DNA of 64,000 nucleotides from Trabulsiella odontotermitis (GCF_001297775.1 NZ_LIFX01000002.1:124207-188206), one strand, 5' to 3'; positions 26,347 to 38,727 are shown, counted from the first letter of the stretch. Numbers and translations: made by a program. Notes: generated from the letters alone by a model not told the origin.

Positions 26347-27624
26347 ATGCAAATCCTCATGGGACTCGTTGGCATGGTGGCGCTGCTTGCTATCGCTGTG
26401 CTCCTCTCCAGTAACCGAAAAGCCATTAATCTGCGTACCGTGCTGGGCGCATGGTTAATTCAGGTCGGCATCGGTGCGTTGATCCTCTATGTACCTGCCG
26501 GACGTCGTGTGCTGCTGGCCATGTCTGAAGGCGTGGCGAATGTCATCGCATACGGCAATGAAGGGATCAGCTTCCTGTTTGGCGGTCTGGTTTCTGACAA
26601 AATGTTCGAACTCTTTGGCGGCGGCGGTTTCATCTTTGCCTTGCGCGTGTTGCCGGTCATTGTGTTCTTCTCGTCACTTATCGCCGTGCTGTACTACCTC
26701 GGCATTATGCAACTGGTGATCCGCATCCTCGGCGGAGCATTGCGTGCAGTGCTGAAAACATCGCGTACCGAATCGCTTTCCGCTACCGCAAATATCTTTG
26801 TCGGGCAGACTGAAGCACCGCTGGTGGTACGTCCGTATATCGCGACCATGACCCGTTCTGAGCTGTTTGCGGTCATGTGTGGCGGGCTGGCGTCCGTCGC
26901 GGGCTCGGTGCTTGCCGGGTATGCGCAGATGGGCGTACCGCTGGAGTATCTGATTGCCGCGTCGTTTATGGCGGCGCCGGGTGGTCTGTTGTTTGCCAAA
27001 ATCATGTTGCCGGAAACTGAAACCCCGAACGATGCGCCAGACCTCGACACGCAGGGCAACGATAGTGATCGTCCGTCTAACGTGCTGGATGCTGCCGCAT
27101 CCGGGGCGGCGTCAGGTATGCAACTGGCGCTGAACGTGGGTGCTATGCTGCTGGCGTTTGTTGCGCTAATTGCCCTGTTGAACGGGATCCTCTCCGGCAT
27201 TGGCGGCTGGTTTGACTATCCGCAACTTTCCATGCAATTGCTGCTTGGCTGGCTATTTGCGCCGATCGCCTGGCTCATTGGCGTGCCGTGGCATGAAGCC
27301 ACTGTTGCCGGGTCATTTATCGGTCAGAAGCTGATCATCAACGAGTTTGTGGCTTACATGAACTTTGGTGAATACCTGAAAGAGGATGCTGCCGTCGCGG
27401 CGGCGGGTCTGCAGGTGATTTCCGCTCACACCAAAGCCATCATCTCTTTTGCGCTGTGTGGTTTTGCTAACCTGTCGTCTATCGCCATTCTGATTGGCGG
27501 CCTGGGCAGCATGGCGCCAAACCGTCGCCATGATATTGCCCAACTGGGGCTGAAAGCCGTGGCGGCGGGAACGCTCTCCAACCTGATGAGCGCCACTATC
27601 GCCGGGGTGTTCCTCGCACTATAA
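26347..27624 (+). CDS. NupC/NupX-family concentrative nucleoside transporter
   Basis: The 425-residue membrane protein belongs to the CNT family. Conserved elements are [20 protein letters not shown], the [20 protein letters not shown] substrate motif (NxFxGQTEAPL), and [10 protein letters not shown] followed by [14 protein letters not shown]. It should import nucleosides with H+ or Na+. It resembles E. coli NupX and NupC, but it is an additional copy at this site next to the deo region, absent from E. coli K-12. The upstream CytR/CRP-like architecture suggests co-regulation with deo. It converges on yjjW, overlapping it by 6 bp. Confidence 0.93.
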   Translation: MQILMGLVGMVALLAIAVLLSSNRKAINLRTVLGAWLIQVGIGALILYVPAGRRVLLAMSEGVANVIAYGNEGISFLFGGLVSDKMFELFGGGGFIFALRVLPVIVFFSSLIAVLYYLGIMQLVIRILGGALRAVLKTSRTESLSATANIFVGQTEAPLVVRPYIATMTRSELFAVMCGGLASVAGSVLAGYAQMGVPLEYLIAASFMAAPGGLLFAKIMLPETETPNDAPDLDTQGNDSDRPSNVLDAAASGAASGMQLALNVGAMLLAFVALIALLNGILSGIGGWFDYPQLSMQLLLGWLFAPIAWLIGVPWHEATVAGSFIGQKLIINEFVAYMNFGEYLKEDAAVAAAGLQVISAHTKAIISFALCGFANLSSIAILIGGLGSMAPNRRHDIAQLGLKAVAAGTLSNLMSATIAGVFLAL

Positions 27625-28482
27625 GTACAGCGCCGGGTGGATAAGCCGCGTTATCCCCCTGGCCTGCAGCGCGTCGGCCAGCGCCTGAATGTCGTCTGGC
27701 CGGGCGCTACGCCAGTTTTTCGCCTCGCCAGATACCCCATGTGTATGAAACGCATTAAGGCGCACGGGCACGTCGCCCAGCGTAGCAATAAACGCGCTCA
27801 GCGGTTCAATCGATGACAGATAATCACTGTATTCCGGGATCACCAGCAGGCGCAGTTCGCTCAGCCGCTGATGCTGTGCGAGCCAGCGGATACTGGCTTT
27901 GATTCGCGCATTGTCGCGCCCGGTCAGCCAGCGGTGGCGATCATCATTCCAGGCTTTGAGATCCACCATCACGCCATCACACACCGGGTGCAGTTTTTCC
28001 CACCCGGAAAGGCTCAGTTCGCCATTGCTGTCGATAAGACAGGTCAGATGGCACAGAGCTGGCGTCTGCTTAACACGCTGAAACAGGGTTTCCACAAACG
28101 GAAGCTGAGTCGTCGCTTCACCGCCGCTGACGGTGATCCCTTCAATAAACGGCTCAGCAGCAGCGATGTGATTGATGACAGTTTCCACATTGATGTTTTT
28201 CGCCATCGGCGTGACTTGCTGCGGGCACAGTTGCAGGCAGGTGTCGCACTGCTGACAACGTGATTCCTGCCAGACCACCCGGCCCGCCTGCAGGGAGAGG
28301 GCCCCGTGCGGACAGTGCGCCACACATTCTCCGCAATCATTACAGCGGCCGATGGTCCACGGATTGTGGCAGTTCCGGCAGCGTAAATTACAGCCCTGCA
28401 GGAACAGCGCCAGACGGCTCCCCGGCCCGTCAACGCAGGAAAAGGGAAGGATTTTACTGACTAAAGCGCATCTGCTGCTCAT
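27619..28482 (-). CDS. yjjW: Glycyl-radical enzyme activase YjjW (radical SAM)
   Basis: The 287-residue protein should use S-adenosylmethionine and a 4Fe-4S cluster to install the glycyl radical in YjjI. The radical SAM CxxxCxxC is CNLRCRNC (about residues 30-37). Two ferredoxin-like clusters follow as [12 protein letters not shown] and [12 protein letters not shown]. The glycine-rich SAM loop is [10 protein letters not shown]. Its start overlaps the end of yjjI by 29 bp, so the pair is one operon. Confidence 0.95.
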   Translation of the reverse strand: MSSRCALVSKILPFSCVDGPGSRLALFLQGCNLRCRNCHNPWTIGRCNDCGECVAHCPHGALSLQAGRVVWQESRCQQCDTCLQLCPQQVTPMAKNINVETVINHIAAAEPFIEGITVSGGEATTQLPFVETLFQRVKQTPALCHLTCLIDSNGELSLSGWEKLHPVCDGVMVDLKAWNDDRHRWLTGRDNARIKASIRWLAQHQRLSELRLLVIPEYSDYLSSIEPLSAFIATLGDVPVRLNAFHTHGVSGEAKNWRSARPDDIQALADALQARGITRLIHPALYL

Positions 28483-29992
28483 GGCTGATCACCCGCGGTT
28501 GTCGTTCCAGGATCCGCGTATTGCGCGCCGCTTCTTCACCGAGCCAGGTGGTATTACTGCGGGAGCCTTCAGCGCGGTATTTCTCAAGGTCTGACAGGCG
28601 CACCATATAACCCGTGACGCGTACCAGGTCATTACCACTGACGTTCGCCGTAAACTCGCGCATACCGCATTTGAATGCCCCGAGACACAGTTGCATCACC
28701 GCCTGAGGATTGCGTTTAATGGTTTCGTCGAGGGTCAGAATGTCGCTGATCCCGGCCGGATACCAGGCATGATGCGGCGCAACAGTGCGCAGATGGGTTA
28801 CCGGATCCGGCTCATCGCCATAAGGCAATCGCGCGCCCGGCGTGGTGCCAACGTCAGAACTGATGCCGGACTGTGCATGGAGCAGGGCGCGCTGCTGCCA
28901 GCCATATTTCACCGGCGTATTTTCAACGAACGCCGCCAGTTGCGCGCTGATGCGGTAACCCAGCGCATTGGCCGTCTCGTCTTTACCGTAACGCCCGGCA
29001 AGGCCCTCTTTTTCGCACAACACGTTGACCGCTTCGGCCAGGGAATAGATGCCAAACATCGGCACAAAACGGTCAGGGTCGATCAGCCCTTCGTGCACCA
29101 GGAAGCTATGCTCAAAGAAGTGTGATTGCTGATAAAGAAATTCACAGCGGGCATCAATCACGGCGATTTGCTGCTGGCAATACCAGGGCAACGTGCGGGT
29201 GAAGAAATCATCAATGGAGTTGCTGCGCAGGGCAACCTGTTGCAGATTCAGGCGCACCAGCGTGCTGCCACCACCTGCCAGCGGCAGCGAGTTGTAACAG
29301 CTGACCACACCATACTGGCCTTTTGTGAAAATTTTATCATTTTGCGGGCCATTGGCTATGTGCGGCTTACTGCACTCGCAGATATTTTTTGCCACCTGCA
29401 ACAGCAGATCGTCCGGGGTGATTTGTGGATCGTAGATAAAGGTCAGATTCGGCGCCGTCTGCTTCAGCTCTGCGTCCGCCCGCAGAATGGCACGCGTCAC
29501 CGGCGTGTCGGCAGGGCCGATGTTCACGTGTGTAAAGGCATCCGGCAGGGTTCTGTCGAGATAGCGCCAGAAACGTTTTATTCGAATATCGATCGCGTCT
29601 TGTGTTAGAATTCTAACATATGGTTGCAGCAACGTATCAAGATGACCGAGATAGACCGGTAATGACGTGACGGAAGGGACGTGGTGGTAAAGGATCGTCA
29701 GAAGCGACAGCGCGTCATCCAGATCCTGCGCGCCTTCCAGCTCCAGCCATTCTGAACCGTTCGCCAGAAAGCGTTCGTAATCAGGCAGAACGTAGCGTGG
29801 TTTAAACGGTGCGTGGCCTTCGAACATATCGCAGATCACCCCGTCATCCAGTGCCGCGCGGGCCTCTGCCGGAAGGGCCGGGTAGGGCAGCGCGTTTTCC
29901 GCCTCCAGCGCTAAAAAATGGCGTTTTTGTTCGGGGGATAAACGTAAGCTGGTCACAATCTGCTGGCATCGTTGCTCAAAAGAGTCAGACAT
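28454..29992 (-). CDS. yjjI: Glycyl-radical enzyme family protein YjjI (DUF3029)
   Basis: The 512-residue protein is slightly shorter than the about 516 of E. coli. The C-terminal glycyl-radical motif is present as [10 protein letters not shown] (Gly near residue 468). The N-terminal domain resembles pyruvate formate-lyase relatives only distantly. The substrate is unknown; the constant location beside deo suggests deoxyribose-related anaerobic metabolism, which is inference. Two DeoR operators lie within its coding sequence. Divergent from deoC. Confidence 0.94.
   Translation of the reverse strand: MSDSFEQRCQQIVTSLRLSPEQKRHFLALEAENALPYPALPAEARAALDDGVICDMFEGHAPFKPRYVLPDYERFLANGSEWLELEGAQDLDDALSLLTILYHHVPSVTSLPVYLGHLDTLLQPYVRILTQDAIDIRIKRFWRYLDRTLPDAFTHVNIGPADTPVTRAILRADAELKQTAPNLTFIYDPQITPDDLLLQVAKNICECSKPHIANGPQNDKIFTKGQYGVVSCYNSLPLAGGGSTLVRLNLQQVALRSNSIDDFFTRTLPWYCQQQIAVIDARCEFLYQQSHFFEHSFLVHEGLIDPDRFVPMFGIYSLAEAVNVLCEKEGLAGRYGKDETANALGYRISAQLAAFVENTPVKYGWQQRALLHAQSGISSDVGTTPGARLPYGDEPDPVTHLRTVAPHHAWYPAGISDILTLDETIKRNPQAVMQLCLGAFKCGMREFTANVSGNDLVRVTGYMVRLSDLEKYRAEGSRSNTTWLGEEAARNTRILERQPRVISHEQQMRFSQ
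29324..29339. promoter_or_regulatory. Candidate distal DeoR operator (OE) inside yjjI
   Basis: TGTGAAAATTTTATCA matches 12 of 16 bases of the palindromic DeoR operator. It lies 279 bp upstream of the perfect operator, the spacing described for OE in E. coli. Confidence 0.55.
29603..29618. promoter_or_regulatory. DeoR operator O1 at deoP1, inside yjjI
   Basis: TGTTAGAATTCTAACA is a perfect 16-bp palindrome identical to the DeoR consensus operator. It lies about 620 bp before deoC and within the yjjI coding region, as deoP1 does in E. coli. Confidence 0.9.
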
Positions 29993-30084
29993 AGCGGTTC
30001 CTCAGACGCATGGGCGATGGGGAGCATTGTAGGAAAAAGGCCTGGCGGGACTTTTGATCCAGTTCCGCCCAAAGGGCAATAAAT

Positions 30085-30186
30085 AGTGATCTGCATCGCG
30101 TTATGAAAATGCAATGATGAATGTAAGTTTCACTAACTGTGATGAAGATCGATGTGTAATAGTGGGTCAGTGTTAGAATTATCACA
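30085..30186 (+). promoter_or_regulatory. deoP2: tandem CRP sites, CytR region, DeoR operator O2
   Basis: CRP-like sites at 30085-30100 (AGTGATCTGCATCGCG) and 30138-30153 (TGTGATGAAGATCGAT) have centres 53 bp apart, with a CytR-like ATGCAAT between them. TAGAAT at 30174-30179 is the -10. The operator TGTTAGAATTATCACA at 30171-30186 matches 13 or more of 16 DeoR positions and covers the -10. Confidence 0.8.
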
Positions 30187-30222
30187 GACCCGCATGGTGA
30201 AAATTGAAATCCGGAGATAAAC

Positions 30223-31002
30223 ATGACCGACTTAACTGCAAGCAGCCTGCGCGCGTTGAAACTGATGGACCTGACCACCCTGAATGAAGACGACACCGAT
30301 GCGAAAGTGATCGCCCTGTGTCATCAGGCGAAAACGCCAGTGGGCAACACCGCGGCTGTCTGCATCTACCCGCGTTTTATTCCTGTGGCGCGTAAAACCT
30401 TAAACGCGCAGGGCACGCCGGATGTGCGTATCGCGACCGTCACTAACTTCCCGCACGGTAACGACGACATCGACATTGCGCTGGCGGAAACCCGCGCGGC
30501 TATCGCTTACGGTGCTGATGAAGTGGATGTGGTTTTCCCGTATCGTGCGCTGATCGCAGGCAACGAACAGGTCGGTTTTGATCTGGTGAAAGCCTGTAAA
30601 GACGCCTGTGCGGCGGCAAACGTACTGCTGAAAGTGATCATCGAAACCGGTGAGCTGAAAGAAGAAGCGTTGATCCGCAAAGCGTCTGAAATTGCGATCA
30701 ACGCCGGGGCTGATTTTATCAAAACCTCTACCGGTAAAGTGCCGGTGAACGCCACCCCGGAAAGCGCGCGCATCATGATGGAAGTCATCCGCGATATGGG
30801 CGTACAGAAAACCGTCGGTTTCAAACCGGCGGGCGGCGTACGTACCGCGGAAGACGCACAGAAATTCCTGGCGATTGCCGACGAACTGTTCGGTGCTGAC
30901 TGGGCGGACTCCCGCCACTACCGCTTTGGCGCGTCCAGCCTGCTGGCAAGCCTGCTGAAGGCGCTCGGTCACGGTGACGGCAAAAGCGCAAGCAGCTATT
31001 AA
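30223..31002 (+). CDS. deoC: Deoxyribose-phosphate aldolase
   Basis: The 259-residue class I aldolase splits 2-deoxyribose 5-phosphate into glyceraldehyde 3-phosphate and acetaldehyde. The Schiff-base lysine is in FIKTSTGKV (Lys167 by E. coli numbering; length equal), and the second active-site lysine is in [11 protein letters not shown]. It is the first gene of deoCABD, after a good CCGGAGAT ribosome-binding site. Confidence 0.99.
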   Translation: MTDLTASSLRALKLMDLTTLNEDDTDAKVIALCHQAKTPVGNTAAVCIYPRFIPVARKTLNAQGTPDVRIATVTNFPHGNDDIDIALAETRAAIAYGADEVDVVFPYRALIAGNEQVGFDLVKACKDACAAANVLLKVIIETGELKEEALIRKASEIAINAGADFIKTSTGKVPVNATPESARIMMEVIRDMGVQKTVGFKPAGGVRTAEDAQKFLAIADELFGADWADSRHYRFGASSLLASLLKALGHGDGKSASSY

Positions 31003-31011
31003 GCCTTAATT

Positions 31012-31037
31012 GCCGGGTGGCGCATTGCTTACCCGGC
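31012..31037. repeat. REP element between deoC and deoA
   Basis: GCCGGGT and ACCCGGC inverted arms around GGCGCATTGCTT, the standard enterobacterial REP form. It may protect the upstream mRNA from 3' exonucleases. Confidence 0.7.
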
Positions 31038-31074
31038 CTGCAATGGCCTTCTACTCTTTCCCCTGGGGGTTACC

Positions 31075-32397
31075 TTGTTTCTCGCACAAGAAATTATTCG
31101 TAAAAAGCGTGATGGTCACGCACTCAGCGATGAAGAAATTCGCTTTTTCATCAACGGTATTCGCGATAACACCATTTCGGAAGGGCAGATTGCCGCGCTG
31201 GCAATGACCATCTTCTTCCACGATATGACCATGCCGGAACGTGTCTCGTTGACCATGGCGATGCGAGATTCAGGAACCGTGCTGGACTGGAAAAGCCTGA
31301 ACCTCAACGGTCCGATTGTGGACAAACACTCCACCGGCGGCGTGGGCGACGTGACGTCTCTGATGCTCGGCCCGATGGTTGCGGCCTGTGGCGGCTACAT
31401 CCCGATGATCTCCGGGCGCGGCCTGGGGCATACGGGCGGTACGCTCGATAAACTGGAAGCGATCCCGGGGTTTGACATTTTCCCGGACGACAACCGTTTC
31501 CGCGAGATTATTAAAGACGTCGGTGTGGCGATTATCGGCCAGACCAGCTCGCTGGCACCGGCGGACAAACGTTTTTATGCCACCCGCGACATTACCGCGA
31601 CGGTGGATTCCATTCCGCTGATCACCGGGTCGATCCTCGCCAAAAAACTGGCGGAAGGGTTGGATGCGCTGGTGATGGACGTGAAAGTCGGTAGCGGCGC
31701 GTTTATGCCGACCTACGAACTTTCAGAAGCGCTGGCGGAAGCGATTGTTGGCGTCGCCAATGGCGCAGGCGTACGCACCACGGCGCTGCTGACTGACATG
31801 AACCAGGTGCTGGCCTCCAGCGCCGGTAACGCGGTTGAAGTGCGTGAAGCGGTGCAGTTCCTGACGGGTGAATACCGCAACCCGCGCCTGTTTGACGTCA
31901 CCATGGCTCTGTGCGTTGAGATGCTGATCTCCGGCAAGCTGGCGAAAGATGACGCCGACGCGCGTGCAAAACTGCAGGCGGTGCTCGACAACGGCAAAGC
32001 GGCAGAAACCTTCGGTCGCATGGTGGCGGCACAGAAGGGCCCGACTGATTTCGTGGAAAATTATGGTAGCTACCTGCCGACAGCAACGCTGAGCAAAGCA
32101 GTCTACGCTGATACTGAAGGGTTCGTGAGTCAGATGGATACCCGCGCGCTGGGTATGGCCGTCGTGTCGATGGGCGGGGGACGTCGTCAGGCGTCTGACA
32201 CCATCGACTACAGCGTCGGCTTCACAGAGATGGTACGTCTGGGCGATCGCATCGACGGACAGCGTCCGCTGGCCGTGATCCACGCGACAGACGAAACCCG
32301 CTGGCAGGAAGCGGCGAAAGCCGTAAAAGCGGCTATTAGCGTTGGTGAAAAAGCACCAAAAGAGACACCCACAGTCTATCGCCGCATTACCGAATAA
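31075..32397 (+). CDS. deoA: Thymidine phosphorylase
   Basis: The 440-residue enzyme converts thymidine and phosphate to thymine and deoxyribose 1-phosphate. I start it at the TTG at 31075 because the protein then begins [15 protein letters not shown], identical to E. coli, and a GGGGG-rich site precedes it. The phosphate and nucleoside motif [11 protein letters not shown] and the [16 protein letters not shown] signature of pyrimidine phosphorylases are intact. Confidence 0.98.
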
Positions 32398-33675
<1,278 letters not shown>

Positions 33676-33694
33676 GGTCATTGCGATTTTGTAG

Positions 33695-33722
33695 GCCGGG
33701 TAAGGCACAGCCGCCACCCGGC
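33695..33722. repeat. REP element between deoB and deoD
   Basis: GCCGGGT ... ACCCGGC inverted arms enclosing AAGGCACAGCCGCC. Confidence 0.8.
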
Positions 33723-33748
33723 ATAAATAACTCATAAGGGAATTAAGA

Positions 33749-34468
33749 ATGGCTACCCCACACATTAACGCAGAAATGGGTGATTTCGCAGACGTCGTAC
33801 TGATGCCTGGCGATCCGCTGCGTGCGAAGCATATTGCAGAAACGTTCCTCGAAAACTTCCGCGAAGTGAACAACGTTCGCGGCATGCTGGGCTACACCGG
33901 TACTTACAAAGGCCGCAAAATCTCCGTGATGGGCCACGGCATGGGTATCCCATCCTGCTCCATCTACACCAAAGAGCTGATCACCGATTTCGGCGTGAAG
34001 AAAATCATTCGTGTGGGTTCCTGCGGCGCGGTGCGTCCGGATGTGAAACTGCGTGATGTGGTCATCGGCATGGGTGCCTGCACCGATTCCAAAGTGAACC
34101 GCCTGCGTTTCAAAGATCATGACTTTGCTGCTATCGCGGACTTCGGCATGGTGCGTAACGCGGTAGATGCAGCGAAAGCGCTGGGCGTTGATGCCCGCGT
34201 CGGCAACATCTTCTCTGCCGACCTGTTCTATACGCCGGACCCGACCATGTTTGACGTGATGGAAAAATACGGCATTCTGGGCGTGGAAATGGAAGCAGCG
34301 GGTATTTACGGCGTGGCGGCGGAATTCGGTGCGAAAGCACTGACCATCTGCACCGTGTCCGACCATATCCGTACTCACGAACAGACCACGGCGGCTGAAC
34401 GTCAGACCACGTTCAACGACATGATTAAAATCGCGCTGGAATCCGTTCTGCTGGGCGATAAAGAGTAG
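33749..34468 (+). CDS. deoD: Purine nucleoside phosphorylase DeoD
   Basis: The 239-residue hexameric phosphorylase splits purine (deoxy)nucleosides. Family elements are [29 protein letters not shown], the substrate-binding EMEAAGIY and VSDHIRTHE (active-site Asp). It is the last gene of the deo operon. REP elements flank it on both sides. Confidence 0.99.
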   Translation: MATPHINAEMGDFADVVLMPGDPLRAKHIAETFLENFREVNNVRGMLGYTGTYKGRKISVMGHGMGIPSCSIYTKELITDFGVKKIIRVGSCGAVRPDVKLRDVVIGMGACTDSKVNRLRFKDHDFAAIADFGMVRNAVDAAKALGVDARVGNIFSADLFYTPDPTMFDVMEKYGILGVEMEAAGIYGVAAEFGAKALTICTVSDHIRTHEQTTAAERQTTFNDMIKIALESVLLGDKE

Positions 34469-34481
34469 TTTTAGTGTCAGT

Positions 34482-34509
34482 GCCGGGTGGCGGCTTCGCC
34501 TTACCCGGC
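34482..34509. repeat. REP element between deoD and lplA
   Basis: GCCGGGT and ACCCGGC inverted arms around GGCGGCTTCGCCTT, in the gap between two convergent genes. Confidence 0.8.
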
Positions 34510-34526
34510 TTACTGGTCAACGCTTT

Positions 34527-35543
34527 TTACCGCACGGCCCCGGCAATCCACGCCGATAACTCCCGCAACTCGTTTTCCTGCTCCGGAAAATCACCTAATA
34601 GCGCATCGCACTCCTGTTGCAGCATATCTGCCCGGTAAAGACAGCCCTGCAACCGTGCCGCCAGCGCTTCTAACGGCGCCGGGTTAAGGCTGTCGGTAAA
34701 CACCTGCGTCCGGGTGATGTGACCTTTCTCGACATCAAAATGCAGTTCGACGCCGCCCCAGGTAAAACGCTCATCCAGCAGATGCGAAAACGCGGGCGCC
34801 TGACCGAAGTTCCACTCCCAACTGCTCTGGCGGGCAAAGGTCTCAGCGAAATTAGGCAGATCGGGCGTCTTGTCCGGGGAGATGATTTCCGCGTCCACGC
34901 GCTCACCGTAGTGGGCGAAAAAGGCCTCGGTCACTGCCTGGCAAATCTGTTCGTGGGTGATCCCCGGCAGCAATTCGATAAGATTCGCCACACGACCGCG
35001 CACAGAGGTTATCCCCTTCGCCTGCAGCTTTTTCTTATCAGGATTCAGGTAGTTGGCCAGTCGGCTGAGATCCGCATTCAGCAACAACGTGCCGTGGTGA
35101 AAGCCGCGATCTTTGGTTTCCCGGTAAGCGGAGCCGGAGACTTTGCGATCGCCGTCCGGCGTTTTGACCACCAGATCGTTACGCCCGGAGGCATCCGCTG
35201 TCACGCCGAGCGCGTTGAGGGCGTCGAGCACGATAGCGGTGGAAATGGTTTTATCGTATTCCGGTTTCCCCGCCATAAAGGTAAAGCAGGTATTACCGAG
35301 ATCATGGAACACCGCGCCGCCGCCACTGCTGCGACGCGCCAGGCGCACGTTATCTTCTTCCATGCGCCGTGTGTTGCACTCTTTCCACGGGTTCTGCGCG
35401 CGACCAATGACCACGGTATCGGCGTTGCGCCACAGGAACAGCACCCGCTGAGTGGCGGGCATCTGGCGGAAAATACACTCTTCCACCGCAAGGTTAAACC
35501 AGGGATCATAAGAGTCTGAAATAAGCAGACGGAGCGTCGACAT
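34527..35543 (-). CDS. lplA: Lipoate-protein ligase A
   Basis: The 338-residue enzyme activates lipoate with ATP and attaches it to E2 and H proteins. The start at 35543 has AAAGGAAAT before it and gives [15 protein letters not shown], as in E. coli. Key motifs are [20 protein letters not shown] and the catalytic lysine in [11 protein letters not shown], followed by the C-terminal accessory domain. ytjB is upstream on the same strand and ends 36 bp before. Confidence 0.98.
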   Translation of the reverse strand: MSTLRLLISDSYDPWFNLAVEECIFRQMPATQRVLFLWRNADTVVIGRAQNPWKECNTRRMEEDNVRLARRSSGGGAVFHDLGNTCFTFMAGKPEYDKTISTAIVLDALNALGVTADASGRNDLVVKTPDGDRKVSGSAYRETKDRGFHHGTLLLNADLSRLANYLNPDKKKLQAKGITSVRGRVANLIELLPGITHEQICQAVTEAFFAHYGERVDAEIISPDKTPDLPNFAETFARQSSWEWNFGQAPAFSHLLDERFTWGGVELHFDVEKGHITRTQVFTDSLNPAPLEALAARLQGCLYRADMLQQECDALLGDFPEQENELRELSAWIAGAVR

Positions 35544-35578
35544 GGCAGATTTCCTTTCTGAAACGAAATCTGATTCTA

Positions 35579-36226
35579 TCATCCTTCTTTCTTCTCGCTC
35601 TCATCCTCTTCCGGCACCGACTTGTTGGCGGTGAGCAGGAAAGGGGACTGCTGCCAGCGGGTACGTTTGCCGCGCAGCAACGTACGCGCCAGCACCACGC
35701 CAATCGCCAGTGACAGCAACAGCATCAGCCGAAGAATATTGGTGGTGTTATCCACCTGACGGGCTTCCGTCGGCAGCGTGTGGGTATCCAGCGTCAGGCG
35801 CAGATAGCCGAGCGGGCCGTTTTTGCCCTGTACCGGCTCGACAATTTGTTGATTGAAATAGCCGCCCGCTTTTTTGCCATCCAGCGCCAGCCGGTCGCGC
35901 ACGTCGACGCCTTCCCCGGCACGGGCCACGAGATCGCCCTCTCCGTCGTAGACGCCCGCATCAAGAATGCGGCTTTCCGTCGTCAGTTGCGTCAGCAAAT
36001 GGGTGATCTTTTTTTCATCCGGATTATCCGTTCGCATCAGCGGCGCCAGATTCTGCGTCACCTGGCGGGCCAGCGTCCGCGCCAGCTCTTCCATCTGCGG
36101 ATTACGCTGCCGCTGGTGGTTCTGGCTGAACCAGGACGCCCCCTGCATCAGGGCAACCAGCAGGGCGAGACATATCAGAACGATCACGGCGCGATGCAGC
36201 CGGAATTTCAGTTTTGCGCGAACCAT
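35579..36226 (-). CDS. ytjB: Membrane protein YtjB (Smp)
   Basis: The 215-residue inner-membrane protein has one N-terminal helix (about 15-32), a periplasmic domain and a second helix near residues 168-187, then a charged cytoplasmic tail ending ESEKKEG. The Smp family is also known as AhpA. Its function is not established. It is divergent from serB and probably shares an operon with lplA. Confidence 0.92.
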   Translation of the reverse strand: MVRAKLKFRLHRAVIVLICLALLVALMQGASWFSQNHQRQRNPQMEELARTLARQVTQNLAPLMRTDNPDEKKITHLLTQLTTESRILDAGVYDGEGDLVARAGEGVDVRDRLALDGKKAGGYFNQQIVEPVQGKNGPLGYLRLTLDTHTLPTEARQVDNTTNILRLMLLLSLAIGVVLARTLLRGKRTRWQQSPFLLTANKSVPEEDESEKKEG

Positions 36227-36330
36227 ATTCCACCTTTGAAAATTTGCAGCTTAATGTTGCCAGAAGCGCTGGTTACAAGGTAGCCTCATGCGTTATTTTC
36301 CTTACCTGTTTGTTGATGCGTGGAGCTGTA

Positions 36331-37302
36331 ATGCCGAACAGTCTGACCTGGTGCGATCTCCCTGAAGACGTCTCTCTGTGGCCCGGATTGCCGCTTTCAT
36401 TAAGTGGCGATGAAGTGATGCCGCTTGATTATCATGCTGGCCGCAGTGGCTGGCTGCTGTACGGCCGCGGCCTGAATAAAGAACGTCTGACGACCTATCA
36501 GAGCACGTTAGGGGCGGCGATGGTGATCGTCTCCGCCTGGTGCGTGGAAGATTATCAGGTCATCCGCCTGGCCGGTTCGCTGACGCCACGCGCCACGCGT
36601 CTGGCTCACGATGCCGGGCTGGACGTCGCGCCGCTGGGTAAAATTCCACACCTTAAAAGCCCAGGCCTGTTGGTGATGGACATGGATTCGACGGCCATTC
36701 AGGTTGAATGCATCGACGAAATCGCCAAACTGGCCGGTACCGGCGACATGGTGGCGGAAGTCACCGAGCGCGCCATGCGCGGCGAGCTGGATTTTGCCGC
36801 CAGCCTGCGCAGCCGTGTGGCCACGCTGAAAGGGGCCGACGCCGCTATTCTACGCCAGGTTCGTGACGATTTGCCGTTGATGCCGGGGCTGACGCAATTA
36901 GTGCTGAAGCTACATGCGCTGGGCTGGCATGTGGCGATCGCGTCCGGCGGCTTTACCTTTTTTGCTGAATACCTGCGCGATAAACTGCATCTCAGCAGCG
37001 TGACCGCCAACGAACTGGAAATCATCGACGGCAAGCTCACTGGTCACGTGATTGGTGATATCGTCGATGCGAAGTATAAAGCCAATACCCTGAAGCGTCT
37101 GGCGGCAAAATTTGAAATCCCGGAAGGGCAAACGGTCGCCGTGGGTGATGGCGCCAACGATCTGCTGATGATCAAAGCCGCCAGTCTTGGCATCGCCTAC
37201 CACGCTAAACCGAAAGTTAATGAACAGACGGAAGTGTCCATCCGTCACGCTGACCTGATGGGGATCTTCTGCATTCTCTCCGGCAGCCTGAATCAAAAGT
37301 AA
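36331..37302 (+). CDS. serB: Phosphoserine phosphatase
   Basis: The 323-residue HAD enzyme makes L-serine from phosphoserine, the last step of the pathway. I chose the ATG at 36331 (MPNSLTWCDLPEDVSLW) from alignment with E. coli and a GGAGCT site. The catalytic motif is MDMDSTAIQVECIDEIA, motif II ASGGFTFF and motif III-IV GDGANDLLMIKAA. An N-terminal ACT-like domain precedes these. radA follows after 9 bp. Confidence 0.98.
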   Translation: MPNSLTWCDLPEDVSLWPGLPLSLSGDEVMPLDYHAGRSGWLLYGRGLNKERLTTYQSTLGAAMVIVSAWCVEDYQVIRLAGSLTPRATRLAHDAGLDVAPLGKIPHLKSPGLLVMDMDSTAIQVECIDEIAKLAGTGDMVAEVTERAMRGELDFAASLRSRVATLKGADAAILRQVRDDLPLMPGLTQLVLKLHALGWHVAIASGGFTFFAEYLRDKLHLSSVTANELEIIDGKLTGHVIGDIVDAKYKANTLKRLAAKFEIPEGQTVAVGDGANDLLMIKAASLGIAYHAKPKVNEQTEVSIRHADLMGIFCILSGSLNQK

Positions 37303-37311
37303 GAGGTCTCT

Positions 37312-38694
37312 GTGGCGAAAGCACCGAAACGCGCATTTGTCTGTAACGAGTGTGGTGCGGATTATCCGCGCTGGCAGGGGCAGTGCAGCGCCTGCCATGC
37401 CTGGAACACGATCACCGAAGTGCGTATTGCCGCTTCGCCCACGGTGGCGCGTAACGAGCGTCTGAGCGGCTATGCGGGCAGCGCTGGCCCGTCGAAAGTG
37501 CAGAAGCTGTCAGACATCAGCCTGGAAGAGCTCCCGCGCTTCTCCACCGGTTTCAAAGAATTTGACCGCGTGCTGGGCGGCGGCGTCGTGCCGGGCAGTG
37601 CGATCCTGATTGGCGGTAACCCCGGCGCGGGGAAATCCACGCTGCTGCTGCAGACGCTGTGTCGCCTCGCCGAGCAGATGAAAACCCTGTACGTCACCGG
37701 CGAAGAGTCACTGCAACAGGTGGCGATGCGCGCGCACCGTCTCGGCCTGCCAACGGCAAATCTGAATATGCTGTCCGAAACCAGCATTGAACAAATCTGT
37801 CTTATCGCTGACGAAGAACAACCGCGCCTGATGGTCATCGACTCCATCCAGGTGATGCATATGGCCGATATCCAGTCATCGCCCGGCAGCGTGGCGCAGG
37901 TGCGTGAAACCGCGGCTTATCTGACGCGGTTTGCCAAAACGCGCGGCGTGGCGATCGTGATGGTCGGGCATGTGACGAAAGACGGCTCGCTGGCCGGGCC
38001 GAAAGTGCTTGAGCACTGCATCGACTGTTCCGTGTTGCTCGACGGCGACGCCGATTCCCGCTTCCGTACGCTGCGCAGCCATAAGAACCGCTTTGGCGCG
38101 GTGAATGAGCTGGGTGTATTCGCCATGACCGAGCAGGGGTTGCGCGAAGTCAGCAACCCGTCGGCGATTTTCTTGAGCCGTGGCGATGAAGTCACGTCCG
38201 GCAGTTCGGTGATGGTAGTGTGGGAAGGCACGCGTCCGCTGCTGGTCGAGATTCAGGCGCTGGTGGATCATTCCATGATGGCTAACCCGCGCCGCGTGGC
38301 GGTGGGGCTGGAGCAGAACCGACTGGCGATCCTGCTGGCGGTGCTGCATCGCCACGGCGGCCTGCAAATGGCCGACCAGGACGTTTTCGTCAACGTGGTC
38401 GGCGGCGTGAAAGTCACCGAAACCAGCGCTGATCTGGCACTGCTGCTGGCGATGGTTTCCAGCCTGCGTGACCGACCCTTACCGCAGGATTTAGTCGTCT
38501 TTGGCGAAGTCGGTCTGGCGGGCGAAATTCGTCCGGTACCGAGCGGTCAGGAGCGTATTTCCGAAGCGGCAAAACACGGTTTCCGTCGGGCGATCGTCCC
38601 GGCCGCCAACGTGCCGAAAAAAGTCCCGGAAGGGATGCAAGTCTTTGGTGTGAAAAAACTCTCTGATGCGTTAAGTGTCTTTGACGACTTATAA
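37312..38694 (+). CDS. radA: DNA repair protein RadA
   Basis: The 460-residue ATPase promotes branch migration in recombination. It has a GTG start, an N-terminal zinc finger (CNEC ... CSAC, residues 11-30), a RecA-like core with Walker A GGNPGAGKST, the RadA-specific KNRFG motif (SHKNRFGAVNE), and a C-terminal Lon-protease-like domain. It lies in a serB-radA-nadR run. Confidence 0.98.
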   Translation: MAKAPKRAFVCNECGADYPRWQGQCSACHAWNTITEVRIAASPTVARNERLSGYAGSAGPSKVQKLSDISLEELPRFSTGFKEFDRVLGGGVVPGSAILIGGNPGAGKSTLLLQTLCRLAEQMKTLYVTGEESLQQVAMRAHRLGLPTANLNMLSETSIEQICLIADEEQPRLMVIDSIQVMHMADIQSSPGSVAQVRETAAYLTRFAKTRGVAIVMVGHVTKDGSLAGPKVLEHCIDCSVLLDGDADSRFRTLRSHKNRFGAVNELGVFAMTEQGLREVSNPSAIFLSRGDEVTSGSSVMVVWEGTRPLLVEIQALVDHSMMANPRRVAVGLEQNRLAILLAVLHRHGGLQMADQDVFVNVVGGVKVTETSADLALLLAMVSSLRDRPLPQDLVVFGEVGLAGEIRPVPSGQERISEAAKHGFRRAIVPAANVPKKVPEGMQVFGVKKLSDALSVFDDL

Positions 38695-38727
38695 TACAAA
38701 GCACAACTTCAACTCAGAGGGGCATTC

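Noticed and set aside
31003-31074. ATG-initiated 65-codon ORF starting just before deoA
   Set aside because: It runs out of frame through the start of deoA and covers a REP element; the TTG start of deoA fits the family.
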